Source: an uncultured Pseudobutyrivibrio sp.
Lineage (GTDB): Bacteria > Bacillota > Clostridia > Lachnospirales > Lachnospiraceae
Assembly: GCA_900546435.1 (NCBI GenBank)
Contig: URCQ01000001.1
Coordinates: forward strand, 62,001-126,000
Reading direction: 5' to 3'
DNA length: 64,000 nucleotides
The notes beneath the pieces are model-generated. The model ran no database searches. It was not told where the DNA came from and saw only the letters and a list, made by a program, of their open reading frames with translations. Both the position numbers and the translations under genes were made by a program. Below are positions 1-8,964 of the stretch, piece by piece (positions within the stretch are counted from its first letter, which is position 1; each line of letters starts with the position of its first letter).

Positions 1-2
1 AA

Positions 3-653
3 TATCCGTTGGAACTTTATGTTCTTTATATTGGGTCGGATCTGCTGCAGGTTCTTTCAGATGAGCATACAGATTTGAATGCCTCGTTTGATGTCGTACC
101 ATTTCAGGTAAAAATGGTACATGCAGAGAGTGAAGGGGCAATGCTGATCAAGAACATTTCAAAAAAACTGTATGCAATGGCAACAGAAGAACAAAAATTT
201 GCACATGCCTTGTATGAGAAGAGTCTGTTATCCATGCTGCTCATTTTAGCGTTGCGCTCGTCTGTGCAGGAAGACAGGCAGCATAAGGTGAATAAGAAAA
301 AACATGTGGTGATGGATGATATCTTTATTTATATTAAGGAACATTTAACGGAGGATATTACGCTAGAACGTTTAGAGGATGAATTCTATGTCAGCCGGTA
401 TCACATTGTAAGAGAATTTAAAAAAATGACTGGAGAGACACCACATGCTTATATTGTAAAGGCAAGACTTGACCTTTGCAGACGTTATATTGAGCAGGGA
501 AAAAGCATTCGCGAAGTGTATGAACTGGGGGGATTTGGTGGGTACAACCATTTCTTTCGGGCATTTAAGAAAGAATATGGTGTGACACCTATGCAATATT
601 ATAAGAATTTACAGATTGATCGAAGTGTGGATGAAAAATCACGCATTTCCTAA
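3..653 (+). CDS. AraC-family transcriptional regulator, 5' end outside window
   Basis: The frame is open to the left edge, so the true start lies before the window; the first TTG at position 9 is probably internal. The C-terminal 100 residues are a double helix-turn-helix DNA-binding domain of AraC type. One helix set lies around LERLEDEFYVSRYHIVREFK, followed by the family signature GGYNHFFRAFKKEYGVTP near the end. The N-terminal part visible here resembles the end of a cupin-like sensing domain. The effector and target genes cannot be read from the sequence. The downstream SpoIID-like gene starts 42 bases later on the same strand, but its link to this regulator is unproven. The family call is firm; the exact role is unknown. 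Confidence 0.85.
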   Translation, partial: YPLELYVLYIGSDLLQVLSDEHTDLNASFDVVPFQVKMVHAESEGAMLIKNISKKLYAMATEEQKFAHALYEKSLLSMLLILALRSSVQEDRQHKVNKKKHVVMDDIFIYIKEHLTEDITLERLEDEFYVSRYHIVREFKKMTGETPHAYIVKARLDLCRRYIEQGKSIREVYELGGFGGYNHFFRAFKKEYGVTPMQYYKNLQIDRSVDEKSRIS

Positions 654-695
654 TGCTGTCATATAGTAAAGAGACGATGGCTGCAGGAGAAAAAA

Positions 696-1952
696 ATGGA
701 TGTGACAACACCAGGAAAAATAGGATTTGCATCTTCAGGAGAACTCGCAATTGAATTATATGATAGTAGTAACAGAGGACCGGTGCGTGGGGCACAGGTG
801 AGCATTTACCGGGCGTCAGATGGCGAGAAAATAGCCAGTTATGTTTCGGACGAAGCAGGACAGATTCCGGATATACGTCTGGAAACACCGCCGTTAGAAT
901 ACAGCTTAGAATCGCAGGCAATGGGGATACCTTATGGACAATATAATATCGTGGTAGAAGCTGCAGGGTATGAAACGTTAGAACTGACAGATGCGGAGGT
1001 ATTGCCGCAGGAATTGTCACTACAGCCGGTTCCTTTGATTCCCGTGGGAAGTATGACAGGAAAAACAGAAGAAATTGTGGTGCCCGGCAATACGCTTTAT
1101 GTACCGGCAACACCGAAAATTCCAGAGACAGAGGTAAAACCGGTCACAGAAACCGGAGAAATTGTTTTAAGCCGTGTGGTGATTCCAGAGTATGTTATTG
1201 TGCATGATGGAGTACCATCAGATGCAAAAGCGAAGAATTATTATGTGACATATCCGGATTATATCAAAAATGTGGCATCCAGTGAAATCTATGCGACCTG
1301 GCCGGATGCTGCAATTCGTGCAAATGTACTTGCCATTATGTCATTTACGTTAAATCGTGTTTACACAGAATGGTACCGTGGCAAAGGGTATGATTTTACC
1401 ATTACATCATCAACGGCATATGATCAAAAATGGTCTTATGGACGTACTATCTTTGAATCAATTTCGCAAGTGGTCGATGAAATGTATACCAATTATCTGG
1501 CACGACCAAATGTCAAGCAACCAATTTTGACGCAATATTGTGACGGGAAAAATGTACGATGTCCAAAGTGGCTCAGCCAGTGGGGCTCGAAGGATTTGGC
1601 AGATCAGGGACTTCGCACTATAGAAATTCTTCGCTATTATTATGGTAGTAATATCTATATTAGCACAGCAGAAGAAATCAGCGGCATACCGACATCCTGG
1701 GCAGGAGAACTGTCCGTGGGTTCAGAAGGGAAAAAGGTGAGCCAGCTGCAGGAACATCTGAATGTGATTGCAGGGGATTACCCGGCGATTCCGCGTGTGG
1801 CTGTGGATGGTATTTATGGACCTTTGACAGCGGAAGCGGTGCGTACCTTCCAATCTGTTTTTGGACTGCCGGCAACAGGTGTGGTAGACTATCGTACATG
1901 GTATAAAATTTCCCAGATTTATGTGGGTGTGACAGGAATTGCAGAGTTATAA
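696..1952 (+). CDS. SpoIID/LytB-like cell wall protein with C-terminal peptidoglycan-binding domain
   Basis: 418 residues. Residues about 10-110 look like a beta-sandwich carboxypeptidase-regulatory or Cna-B-like domain (VRGAQVSIYRASDGEKIASY). Residues about 185-330 resemble the SpoIID/LytB lytic transglycosylase domain: VASSEIYATWP sits where SpoIID has its catalytic glutamate, and LSQWGSKDLADQG followed by EILRYYYGS matches the SpoIID C-terminal signature. Residues about 345-415 are a PG_binding_1 repeat (VSQLQEHLNVI, VDGIYGPLTAEAVRTFQ). No signal peptide is evident, so the protein may act in the mother cell or leave by another route. A GGAG site precedes the ATG. Family knowledge suggests peptidoglycan cleavage during sporulation or germination; that role is inferred. 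The fusion order is unusual. Confidence 0.75.
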   Translation: MDVTTPGKIGFASSGELAIELYDSSNRGPVRGAQVSIYRASDGEKIASYVSDEAGQIPDIRLETPPLEYSLESQAMGIPYGQYNIVVEAAGYETLELTDAEVLPQELSLQPVPLIPVGSMTGKTEEIVVPGNTLYVPATPKIPETEVKPVTETGEIVLSRVVIPEYVIVHDGVPSDAKAKNYYVTYPDYIKNVASSEIYATWPDAAIRANVLAIMSFTLNRVYTEWYRGKGYDFTITSSTAYDQKWSYGRTIFESISQVVDEMYTNYLARPNVKQPILTQYCDGKNVRCPKWLSQWGSKDLADQGLRTIEILRYYYGSNIYISTAEEISGIPTSWAGELSVGSEGKKVSQLQEHLNVIAGDYPAIPRVAVDGIYGPLTAEAVRTFQSVFGLPATGVVDYRTWYKISQIYVGVTGIAEL

Positions 1953-1986
1953 AAAATAACAGAGATACTGGAAAAGAGGAAATACA

Positions 1987-3705
1987 ATGGCAAAATGGCT
2001 GGTATATAATAAACGGGCAGATTTTAAGGCAATAGGAGAAAAATATCATATTGATCCGGTGGTGGCGCGGATTCTCGTAAATCGTGATGTGGGGGATGAT
2101 GCGTCCATTGCCGCGTATTTGCATCCGTCTAAGAAGGATTTCGGAGATGCCGGTTTGCTTCAGGATATGGACAAAGCGATTGCTCTTTTGCAAAAAGCCA
2201 TACAGCAGAATACAAAGATTCGTATTATTGGTGATTATGATATTGATGGTATTCAGTCTACCTATATTCTGCACCAGGGTTTGCTTCGGGTGGGAGCAGA
2301 TGCAGATTACGCAATCCCTGACCGTATTGAGGATGGGTATGGTGTTAATATCCGTTTGATGGAACGATGTGTTATGGATGGAATCGGGCTTGTCATTACC
2401 TGTGATAACGGGATTGCGGCTGCCGAGGCGATTGCCTATGCCAAAAAAGAGGGGATGGCGGTAATCGTAACAGACCATCACGAAGTCCCGTATGAACTGG
2501 TGGATGGAAAAAAAGAATATCATTTGCCACCGGCGGATGCAGTGATTGATCCAAAACGTGAAGACTGTGCATATCCATGTAAGAAGTTATGTGGGGCTGT
2601 CGTGGCATGGAAGGTGATCTTACAACTGTATCAACAGTATGGGATTCCAGAGGAAGAAGCCATGGCATTTATTGAGAATGCTGCTTTTGCAACCATTGGT
2701 GATGTCATGGAACTGGTTGAGGAAAATCGAACCATTGTTGCACTTGGCTTAGAACGTTTGCGTCATACAACAAATATAGGAATGCAGACATTGATAGCGC
2801 GCTGTGATCTGCCGATGGAAAATATAAGTGCGTATCATGTTGGCTTTGTGCTGGGACCATGTTTAAATGCCAGTGGCAGATTAGATTCTGCGACGAAGGC
2901 GCTGCAATTGTTAGAGGCAAAAGATACAGCAGAAGCGGTGCGTCTGGCAGAAGAATTGCGACAATTAAATGAAGAACGGAAAGTGATGACCGAACAGGGG
3001 ATTGCGCAGGCCATTCGTGAGATAGAACAAAAGGAGTTCATGCAGGATGCTGTATTGGTGGTATACTTGCCAGCCGTACATGAGAGTGTCGCTGGCATTA
3101 TAGCAGGACGCATCCGGGAACGATATGAACGCCCCACCTTTGTTTTGGTGGATGCCGCAGATGGAGATGGCGCAAAGGGAAGCGGAAGATCGGTGGAAGG
3201 ATTTTCTATGTATGATGAGATGTGTAAATGTAAAGAACTTTTTTCAAAGTTTGGCGGGCATCCGATGGCAGCAGGCTTGTCTCTTCCCAAGGAACAGATT
3301 GAAAAGTTTCGGGAAGAAATCAATGCGAATACACAGATGACAAAAGAAGAAATGCAGACAGTGATTCATATTGATGTGCCAATGCCATTTTCCTATATCC
3401 GTGAAGATTTGATTTCGCAATTAGAAATCTTAGAACCTTTCGGAAATGGGAATCCAAAGCCTATTTTTGCCCAGAAAAATGTACGCATTATGCGAAAAAT
3501 CCCAATTGGAAAGCAAAAACAATTTTTGCGTATGGACTTGCAGGGAGAAGACGGATTTTGCATGGAAGGATTGTATTTTGGGGATGTGGATGCGTTAGAA
3601 GAAATAGAGCAGGAGAAAGGATGCATTACCATCACATATTATCCACAAGTCAACGAATATCGTGGCAGAAAAACCTTGCAAATTGTGGTTTCCAATGTCT
3701 GCTAG
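1987..3705 (+). CDS. recJ: Single-stranded-DNA-specific 5'-3' exonuclease RecJ
   Basis: 572 residues, the usual bacterial length. The DHH phosphoesterase core is complete: IGDYDIDG at about residues 80-87, the DHH triad in VTDHHEVP near residue 163, and GPCLNASGRLDSA. The DHHA1 part carries GRSVEGFSMYD and the metal or nucleic-acid-binding FGGHPMAAGLS near residue 424. RecJ degrades single-stranded DNA in recombination (RecFOR pathway), mismatch repair and base-excision repair. A GAGG site lies 8 bases before the ATG, 34 bases after the preceding gene. In many Firmicutes recJ is followed directly by apt and rel; here apt is about 18 kb away on the same strand. Confidence 0.95.
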   Translation: MAKWLVYNKRADFKAIGEKYHIDPVVARILVNRDVGDDASIAAYLHPSKKDFGDAGLLQDMDKAIALLQKAIQQNTKIRIIGDYDIDGIQSTYILHQGLLRVGADADYAIPDRIEDGYGVNIRLMERCVMDGIGLVITCDNGIAAAEAIAYAKKEGMAVIVTDHHEVPYELVDGKKEYHLPPADAVIDPKREDCAYPCKKLCGAVVAWKVILQLYQQYGIPEEEAMAFIENAAFATIGDVMELVEENRTIVALGLERLRHTTNIGMQTLIARCDLPMENISAYHVGFVLGPCLNASGRLDSATKALQLLEAKDTAEAVRLAEELRQLNEERKVMTEQGIAQAIREIEQKEFMQDAVLVVYLPAVHESVAGIIAGRIRERYERPTFVLVDAADGDGAKGSGRSVEGFSMYDEMCKCKELFSKFGGHPMAAGLSLPKEQIEKFREEINANTQMTKEEMQTVIHIDVPMPFSYIREDLISQLEILEPFGNGNPKPIFAQKNVRIMRKIPIGKQKQFLRMDLQGEDGFCMEGLYFGDVDALEEIEQEKGCITITYYPQVNEYRGRKTLQIVVSNVC

Positions 3706-3743
3706 TTCATTTGACATAGAAAGAAGAAAATATACCGGCGCAG

Positions 3744-3772
3744 TTGCATAATACTACAAAAAAATGTAAAAT
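3744..3772 (+). promoter_or_regulatory. Sigma-A type promoter for the chemoreceptor-like gene
   Basis: TTGCAT at 3744-3749 and TAAAAT at 3767-3772 are separated by exactly 17 bases. This lies 52 bases upstream of the chosen ATG at 3824. Identified by eye from hexamer match and spacing only. Confidence 0.55.
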
Positions 3773-3823
3773 ACTTGTTATACATTTGTGTAAGAAAATG
3801 TATGAATGGAGGGATGCGCAGGC

Positions 3824-4771
3824 ATGTTTCATAGTAAAGAAGTGAAGCAACAGTTACAGCAGGCTGAAAATCTCAAGACGCAAGTAGAAGCGTATGAACA
3901 GTTGCTACAACAGGTAGAAAAAAATGTAACTGAAACACAGATGGATGTGGACCAGATGCAGATGAGTGCAACCAAGATGGATCGTAGTCTTACAAAGGTC
4001 GTAGACTATGCAAAAGATACAAGAGATGATCAGCAGGTCATGGAACAAGGCTTGCAGGAGGCTGTGGACACATTGCGCCAGGAAAGTCTGCAGATGCAGC
4101 AGTTAGAGGAGCAGTGTGATAAGCATACTGATTTTTTACAAAAACAGGAGACGGCACTTGCAGCTTTGATGGAACAGAGTAAGCATTATACAGGTTATGC
4201 AAAGTCTCTTTCCGAAGGCTCCAACAAAGAAATTGCAGAAAGTAAGCGCTTGCAAGAGCAGATTTCAGGTTTAGAGAAAGTGACCGGTTCCATCAGTGCA
4301 CTGGCGTTACAGGCAGCAATCGATGCAGGACGTTTGGGAGATAGTGGAAGCGATTTTATCCGCAGTGCAGAGCAGATTCGATCCCTGGCAGAAGTTTTCG
4401 GCGCCAGATTGACGGATACCATTGCACAGACGAATACATTACAAAATGAGATGGCGCAGATGAATACACAGATTCATCAGTTCATTGCCCTGCTCAAAGA
4501 AAATAACCAGTTGCTCGGCAAGATTACAACAGATGTCAATGGATGGAATACAGAACAGCAGCAGACGACATCGCAGGAAGAGAAGATGACACAGTTGGTA
4601 GAATCGCTGCTTGCATATCAGGGGCGCGTGGCAGAGGGCTTGCGCCGTCAGGAATGTATCTTAGAAGAAATGGAAAAAATTGGTGCCTGCTATATGGAAC
4701 AGCAGGATAGTACCAGTCATATGGAACAGAGCATATCCCATATGAAACAGGCTTTTTCCGACAACGCGTAA
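3824..4771 (+). CDS. Soluble methyl-accepting chemotaxis-like coiled-coil protein
   Basis: The start at 3824 is preferred because GGAGGG lies 11 bases upstream and would be inside the gene if the in-frame ATG at 3806 were used. This gives 315 residues. The protein is almost entirely Gln/Glu-rich heptad helix, with no signal peptide or membrane segment. Residues about 155-200 retain the hairpin of a chemoreceptor signalling domain: ISALALQAAIDAGRLGDSG parallels the consensus (N)LLALNAAIEAARAGE, followed by IRSLAEVFGA. Conserved residues are altered (G-D-S-G-S replacing the usual G-R-G-F), so CheA coupling is uncertain. Likely a cytoplasmic receptor or structural coiled-coil partner. It has its own promoter. 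Confidence 0.65.
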   Translation: MFHSKEVKQQLQQAENLKTQVEAYEQLLQQVEKNVTETQMDVDQMQMSATKMDRSLTKVVDYAKDTRDDQQVMEQGLQEAVDTLRQESLQMQQLEEQCDKHTDFLQKQETALAALMEQSKHYTGYAKSLSEGSNKEIAESKRLQEQISGLEKVTGSISALALQAAIDAGRLGDSGSDFIRSAEQIRSLAEVFGARLTDTIAQTNTLQNEMAQMNTQIHQFIALLKENNQLLGKITTDVNGWNTEQQQTTSQEEKMTQLVESLLAYQGRVAEGLRRQECILEEMEKIGACYMEQQDSTSHMEQSISHMKQAFSDNA

Positions 4772-4837
4772 CATGAGATACTGGTAAAGGGAGCAATACA
4801 TTTACATATAAAAGAGAACAACAAGGGGGACTATAAC

Positions 4838-5785
4838 ATGGCAGAACAGGTATATCAATTTGCCTCAGCAGATGGGGTTACACAGATTCATGGCGTAAAG
4901 TGGACGCCGGAAGGACAGCCGGTAGCTGTGCTTCAGATTGTACACGGAATGGTGGAATACATAGAGCGTTATCGTTCATTCGCAGAATTTTTGAACAGTA
5001 AGGGTTTTGTGGTTGTTGGTCATGATCACATCGGACATGGGGAATCCGTATCTTCACCGGAAGAATGGGGCATTATGCATGCAAAACATCCAAGCGATAT
5101 TATGGTAGAAGATATTTATGCCAACTATAAGCTGACCAAACAAGCGTATCCATCACTTCCATATTTTATTATGGGACACAGCATGGGCTCTTATATGACA
5201 AGAAAATGTCTGAGTGTCAAGGCAAAAGAGATGGATGGTCTGGCTGGAGCAATCATTATGGGAACCGGTACGGAAGCAAGCGGAACCATCAATGCAGGAC
5301 TTGCATTTATCAATTTCTTATCCTTTTTCCGCTCAGATGAGTACCGCAGTACTATGGTCAGAGATATGACCTACAGTGCACCATACAAGCAGTATGATTG
5401 CACGGGCGCAACACCGGATAACAGCTGGCTGACAAAAGATGTAGAGGTCGTGAAAAAATACTATAGCGATCCAAAATGTACCTATACGTTTTCCCTTGGT
5501 GCATATCGTGGCTTGGTAGAATCTACAAAGTACGATAATGACCCAGCTAATATTGCTAAGATGAAAAAGGATTTACCAGTGTTCTTTGTATCAGGCGCGT
5601 GTGATCCTGTTGGAAATATGGGTAAAGGTGTTGAGGCAGCCAGAGATAAATTTGTTGCTGCCGGCATGCAGGATGTATCTTTGAAGTTATATGATAATGA
5701 CCGCCATGAGATTTTGAATGAGACAGATCGTGAAGTAGTATATGAAGATCTGTACGCATGGATGCAAAAGAAGATGAAAGCCTAG
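4838..5785 (+). CDS. Alpha/beta hydrolase (serine aminopeptidase S33 / monoacylglycerol lipase-like)
   Basis: 315 residues, cytoplasmic. The nucleophile elbow is GHSMGS with Ser115, preceded by HGMVEYIERY (oxyanion region) and the GHDHIGHGES loop, all typical of the Hydrolase_4/lysophospholipase group. The acid is Asp256 in GACDPVG and the base His290 in NDRHEIL, so the triad is intact. Probable activity is esterase or lipase on acylglycerol- or lysophospholipid-like substrates; the substrate is not determined by sequence. An AAGGGGG site precedes the ATG. The gene converges with the AraC gene that ends 9 bases away on the other strand, and no hairpin terminator is visible between them. Confidence 0.85.
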   Translation: MAEQVYQFASADGVTQIHGVKWTPEGQPVAVLQIVHGMVEYIERYRSFAEFLNSKGFVVVGHDHIGHGESVSSPEEWGIMHAKHPSDIMVEDIYANYKLTKQAYPSLPYFIMGHSMGSYMTRKCLSVKAKEMDGLAGAIIMGTGTEASGTINAGLAFINFLSFFRSDEYRSTMVRDMTYSAPYKQYDCTGATPDNSWLTKDVEVVKKYYSDPKCTYTFSLGAYRGLVESTKYDNDPANIAKMKKDLPVFFVSGACDPVGNMGKGVEAARDKFVAAGMQDVSLKLYDNDRHEILNETDREVVYEDLYAWMQKKMKA

Positions 5786-5794
5786 TGCAGTTTG

Positions 5795-6649
5795 TTATGC
5801 CATGCGTTTGCGATATTCCGATACGGTCATATTGTAATAATTTTTAAAAGCGGTATGAAAATGATTTGGATAAGAATATCCCAGTCTTGTTGCTATTTCG
5901 GCAATCGAGAGGGTATCTTCCTTTAAAAAGGTGACAGCAGCAGCCATGCGCGCTTCTGTTCTTTTCTGGAGAAAATTCTTTCCGTATCTGTTATAGAGCA
6001 TACGGCTGGTTTGTCTGGTACTGAGTCCCAGACGGCGGGCAAGCTCTTTTAACGTAATGGTATCGTATTCAAGCAGAAAGCTGTCTTCGATGAGAATATA
6101 GGCTTTGACAAGCGGGATTGGAATATTCGTGATGACGGCATTGGAGTCGGGTTCATAATTGCGCAGCATTTTGACTAGAAATTGCATAAAAAGAGCGCGG
6201 AGCATGACCATAGTCGCAGAGCCGGGTGAGGATAATTCTTCGTGAATCTGTTCTAGTGTTGGTTGTAGGTTTGCACAATCCTTACCATACCAGAAGGGAT
6301 AATGTAAAAATGGTTCCAGGACGTCTTTATCAGAATCATTTTTCGTCGTGTTGTGTACGCTCTCAATTCTTAAATAAATACAATATTCATATGTCGGGTC
6401 GCTTGTATCAGAGAACTGCTGATGTTCGATATGAGGACCTGTTGTATAGAGGATATCCGGATACAATTCATAGGAACACTGATTACGAATCAGTGTTCCT
6501 TTTCCTTTTGGAATAAAATGTATCTCATAGCTGTTCGAACCGTGGGCATGTGAAGGCGTGTTCCACGTCTGACATTCATAAGTGAATTTTAATATCGTAA
6601 TCTGATAATTCCCTATCGTAAACATAATGTTTAAGTTGTCGTTTTTCAT
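5795..6649 (-). CDS. AraC-family transcriptional regulator with cupin sensor domain
   Basis: 284 residues. The N-terminal half is cupin-like (SHAHGSNSYEIHFIPKG, then a second strand set with GPHIEHQQF), typical of sugar-sensing AraC proteins. The C-terminal 100 residues hold two helix-turn-helix units, LKELARRLGLSTRQTSRML and IAEIATRLGYSYPNHFHTAF, ending in the usual NMTVSEYRKR. A GAGG site lies upstream of the ATG. The gene is divergent from the amidohydrolase/dehydrogenase pair, with about 137 bases between start codons. It is therefore the obvious candidate regulator of that pair, although the inducer is unknown. Confidence 0.88.
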   Translation of the reverse strand: MKNDNLNIMFTIGNYQITILKFTYECQTWNTPSHAHGSNSYEIHFIPKGKGTLIRNQCSYELYPDILYTTGPHIEHQQFSDTSDPTYEYCIYLRIESVHNTTKNDSDKDVLEPFLHYPFWYGKDCANLQPTLEQIHEELSSPGSATMVMLRALFMQFLVKMLRNYEPDSNAVITNIPIPLVKAYILIEDSFLLEYDTITLKELARRLGLSTRQTSRMLYNRYGKNFLQKRTEARMAAAVTFLKEDTLSIAEIATRLGYSYPNHFHTAFKNYYNMTVSEYRKRMA

Positions 6650-6734
6650 AAGAACACCTCATTTTGTACGCTAAGTGGACATGTAAGTGTGTGATATGTC
6701 ACCTTATAATGTATTATTATCGTACTATAGATTC

Positions 6735-6740
6735 TATAAT
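6735..6740 (+). promoter_or_regulatory. Candidate -10 element for the amidohydrolase/dehydrogenase operon
   Basis: A perfect TATAAT lies 46 bases before the ATG at 6787, with no good -35 hexamer at 16-18 bases upstream (TATTAT). A second TATAAT lies at 6705-6710. A strong -10 with a poor -35 fits an activator-dependent promoter controlled by the divergent AraC protein. That is inference. Confidence 0.4.
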
Positions 6741-6786
6741 GAAAGCAAGAACAGAATTGGTATTTTATAGAAAAAGGAGGATGCCT

Positions 6787-7665
6787 ATGATACTGGATGC
6801 ACATTTGCATCTTTGGGACAAGCAGGCCGGACGTGTGGAAGGCAGGCCTGTGATTGCACTTAAGGATGGAAGAAGTGATTTCGGCGGACAGGTGCGTCAG
6901 ATGATGCCGCCTTACATGGTAGACGGCAGAAATACGGCAGAAATGCTGTTTGCCAATATGGAATATGCGGGCGTGAGTGGATGCGTCGTGACGCAGGAAT
7001 ATATTGATGGTAATCAGGATAACTATCTTTTGGAATGCAAGAAAAAGTATCAGGAGCGGATGAAGATATGTTGTCTGTATGAGGAACAGAAAATCGCCGA
7101 TGATTGGGTGGAACAGTTTGATGGAATTAAAATCTGCGGAGGAAGATTAAAGGATCAGAATCTGCTGCATCACAAAGCGGTTTTTGAACAGGCAAACAGA
7201 CTTCATAAATTTATTTCGATCGATATGGCAGAGGGAAATCTGCAAGTGGGTCAAATGGAACAACTGATTGCAGAATATCCGCATCTTAGAATTGCAATCG
7301 GACATTTTGGAATGGTTACGGTGGAAGGCTGGAAAGAACAGATTGCACTGGCAAAGCATGAGCATGTCTATGTCGAAAGTGGCGGTATCACCTGGCTTTT
7401 TCACAGAGAATTTTATCCATATCCATCAGCAATCAGAGCGATACGTCAGGCAATCGAAATATGCGGAGTGGATAAATTGATGTGGGGAAGTGATTACCCG
7501 CGTACGATGACAGCGATTACATACGATATGAGTAAGGATTTTATTGAAAAAACAAAGGAACTGTCAGACGAAGAAAAAGAAAAATTCCTAGGTGAAAATG
7601 CAAAAAGATTTTATGGATTTCAGGAATTAAAGATACCGGAAAAAATAAAGAATATGGTTGAGTAG
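6787..7665 (+). CDS. Amidohydrolase-family (TIM-barrel) metal-dependent hydrolase
   Basis: The start at 6787 is chosen because GGAGG (6776-6780) is six bases upstream; the ATG at 6781 would have no spacing. This gives 292 residues. The family signature DAHLHLW at residues 4-10 gives the first metal-binding His pair. HFGM in the middle strand and WGSDYPR near residue 238 supply the later ligands of the Amidohydro_2 group (lactonases, decarboxylases and related hydrolases). The neighbour is a zinc-type dehydrogenase beginning 10 bases later, so the two form an operon. A dehydrogenase plus lactonase pair would suit oxidation of a sugar or polyol, but the substrate is not readable. Confidence 0.8.
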   Translation: MILDAHLHLWDKQAGRVEGRPVIALKDGRSDFGGQVRQMMPPYMVDGRNTAEMLFANMEYAGVSGCVVTQEYIDGNQDNYLLECKKKYQERMKICCLYEEQKIADDWVEQFDGIKICGGRLKDQNLLHHKAVFEQANRLHKFISIDMAEGNLQVGQMEQLIAEYPHLRIAIGHFGMVTVEGWKEQIALAKHEHVYVESGGITWLFHREFYPYPSAIRAIRQAIEICGVDKLMWGSDYPRTMTAITYDMSKDFIEKTKELSDEEKEKFLGENAKRFYGFQELKIPEKIKNMVE

Positions 7666-7675
7666 GAGGGTGCAC

Positions 7676-8881
7676 ATGATAGTAAAAGGTACATATTTTC
7701 AAAACAGTGAGACAAATCCATTGGTGTATGGGGATGTTGAAATTCACAATATCAAGAGGAGAAGATTGCGTGGAGAAGAGGAAAAAGAAGGCATTCTGGC
7801 AGAAAGTGTTTTCGTTGGATTTTGTGGAACGGATTATACCTTGATGCATATGGGAAAGGAGAATAATCTAAGTCACAAGTTTCCGGAGGGATGCAACCGA
7901 TTGATCAATGGCCACGAAGGTGTGGTATGGGTGCCATCGGAAAATCGTTTTGCTATTGTGTTGATTCGTGGCGGCAATAGTTATGATCCAACGAGATTTA
8001 CAGAGGAAGAAACTTATTTTGAATATGGCTGCGATCAGGCCGATGGTTTGTTTTCCGATAAAAATTATTATAACCCGGATATGTTGTTAGAAATACCGGA
8101 TGGCTATGTAAAGGATGGAAAAATATCACTTACGCTTTGTAAAAGACTGGTGTTTAGTGATCCATATGCCTGCATGATTTTCCAGAGAGAACGTATGGAG
8201 GATCTGGGAGAGGCACAGAATTTCAGGGTTAAGATGGCACAGTATAAATGCAGTGAGGAAAAGGCGAGGGAAATCGCAAGAAAAGAAACCTTTGACCGGG
8301 TGTGTATTTTTGGACTTGGAACAACGGGGATGTTTATCGGAGATCTGATCCATCAAAGATATCCCGATGCAAAAATTGTGTTTGTGGCAAGAAGTGAAGA
8401 GAACAGTCCAAAGGTTTCCTTTGCCATCAAGCAGGCAAAAGCATCTTATGTTCGGAGTGCATTTGATACGAAAGAGGAACTTGCAGAGGCAATCAAGGAA
8501 AAACTGGGTGGAACAGCAACCGTGTTTATTGGCTCGAGTGGAGCAGAAATTGAGCATGAAATAGCTTTTAAGTATGGTGTGCTAGGCTGCAATGGTATCT
8601 ACAATTCGTTTTCTTTAGGACCGGATGTTACGTTTGATACGATGCCTTTTGGATTTAAGAATCAGGTGATTTTTGGTTCCATTAATTTCCGGCAGGATCA
8701 TATGGAGGAAGCCATCCGGATTCTGCAGAACAGCTGCTATGACGAAATCGTGGAGCTGATTGATAAGGAAACATTTACAAATGACCCTGTGGGTGCATAT
8801 GAAAATACCATTTACGCCAAAGGGGCACCGATGAAAACAGCAGTGATATGGAATGAAGATTATGTTGATGGAGGAAGATAG
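7676..8881 (+). CDS. Medium-chain (zinc-type) alcohol/sugar dehydrogenase
   Basis: The start at 7676 is used because AGGAGGG at 7664-7670 gives normal spacing; an upstream TTG in frame would contain the SD. 401 residues. The N-terminal GroES-like domain has GFCGTD (catalytic Cys) and NGHEG (zinc ligands His and Glu). The Rossmann domain begins at VCIFGLGTTGMF, a GxGxxG variant. No four-cysteine structural zinc lobe is visible. The layout resembles glucose-dehydrogenase-like MDR enzymes. It likely oxidises a sugar, polyol or related alcohol using NAD(P). It follows the amidohydrolase in the same operon. Confidence 0.78.
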   Translation: MIVKGTYFQNSETNPLVYGDVEIHNIKRRRLRGEEEKEGILAESVFVGFCGTDYTLMHMGKENNLSHKFPEGCNRLINGHEGVVWVPSENRFAIVLIRGGNSYDPTRFTEEETYFEYGCDQADGLFSDKNYYNPDMLLEIPDGYVKDGKISLTLCKRLVFSDPYACMIFQRERMEDLGEAQNFRVKMAQYKCSEEKAREIARKETFDRVCIFGLGTTGMFIGDLIHQRYPDAKIVFVARSEENSPKVSFAIKQAKASYVRSAFDTKEELAEAIKEKLGGTATVFIGSSGAEIEHEIAFKYGVLGCNGIYNSFSLGPDVTFDTMPFGFKNQVIFGSINFRQDHMEEAIRILQNSCYDEIVELIDKETFTNDPVGAYENTIYAKGAPMKTAVIWNEDYVDGGR

Positions 8882-8913
8882 GACACAGATGGATGGTTTT
8901 GAAGCAGCAGTGT

Positions 8914-8938
8914 GTGCGGATTTAGAAAAAATCCGCAC
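8914..8938. terminator. Hairpin between convergent genes
   Basis: GTGCGGATTT pairs perfectly with AAATCCGCAC around a 5-base loop, placed between the dehydrogenase stop (+) and the stop of the membrane-protein gene (-). The U-tract is poor on both strands, so termination is plausible but not certain. Confidence 0.45.
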
Positions 8939-8964
8939 GGATGGAGCGTATGCACGGGTGCAAG

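Noticed and set aside
1678..2523. 281-codon minus-strand frame across the SpoIID-like and recJ genes
   Set aside because: It spans parts of two supported genes on the other strand and has composition typical of a shadow frame.
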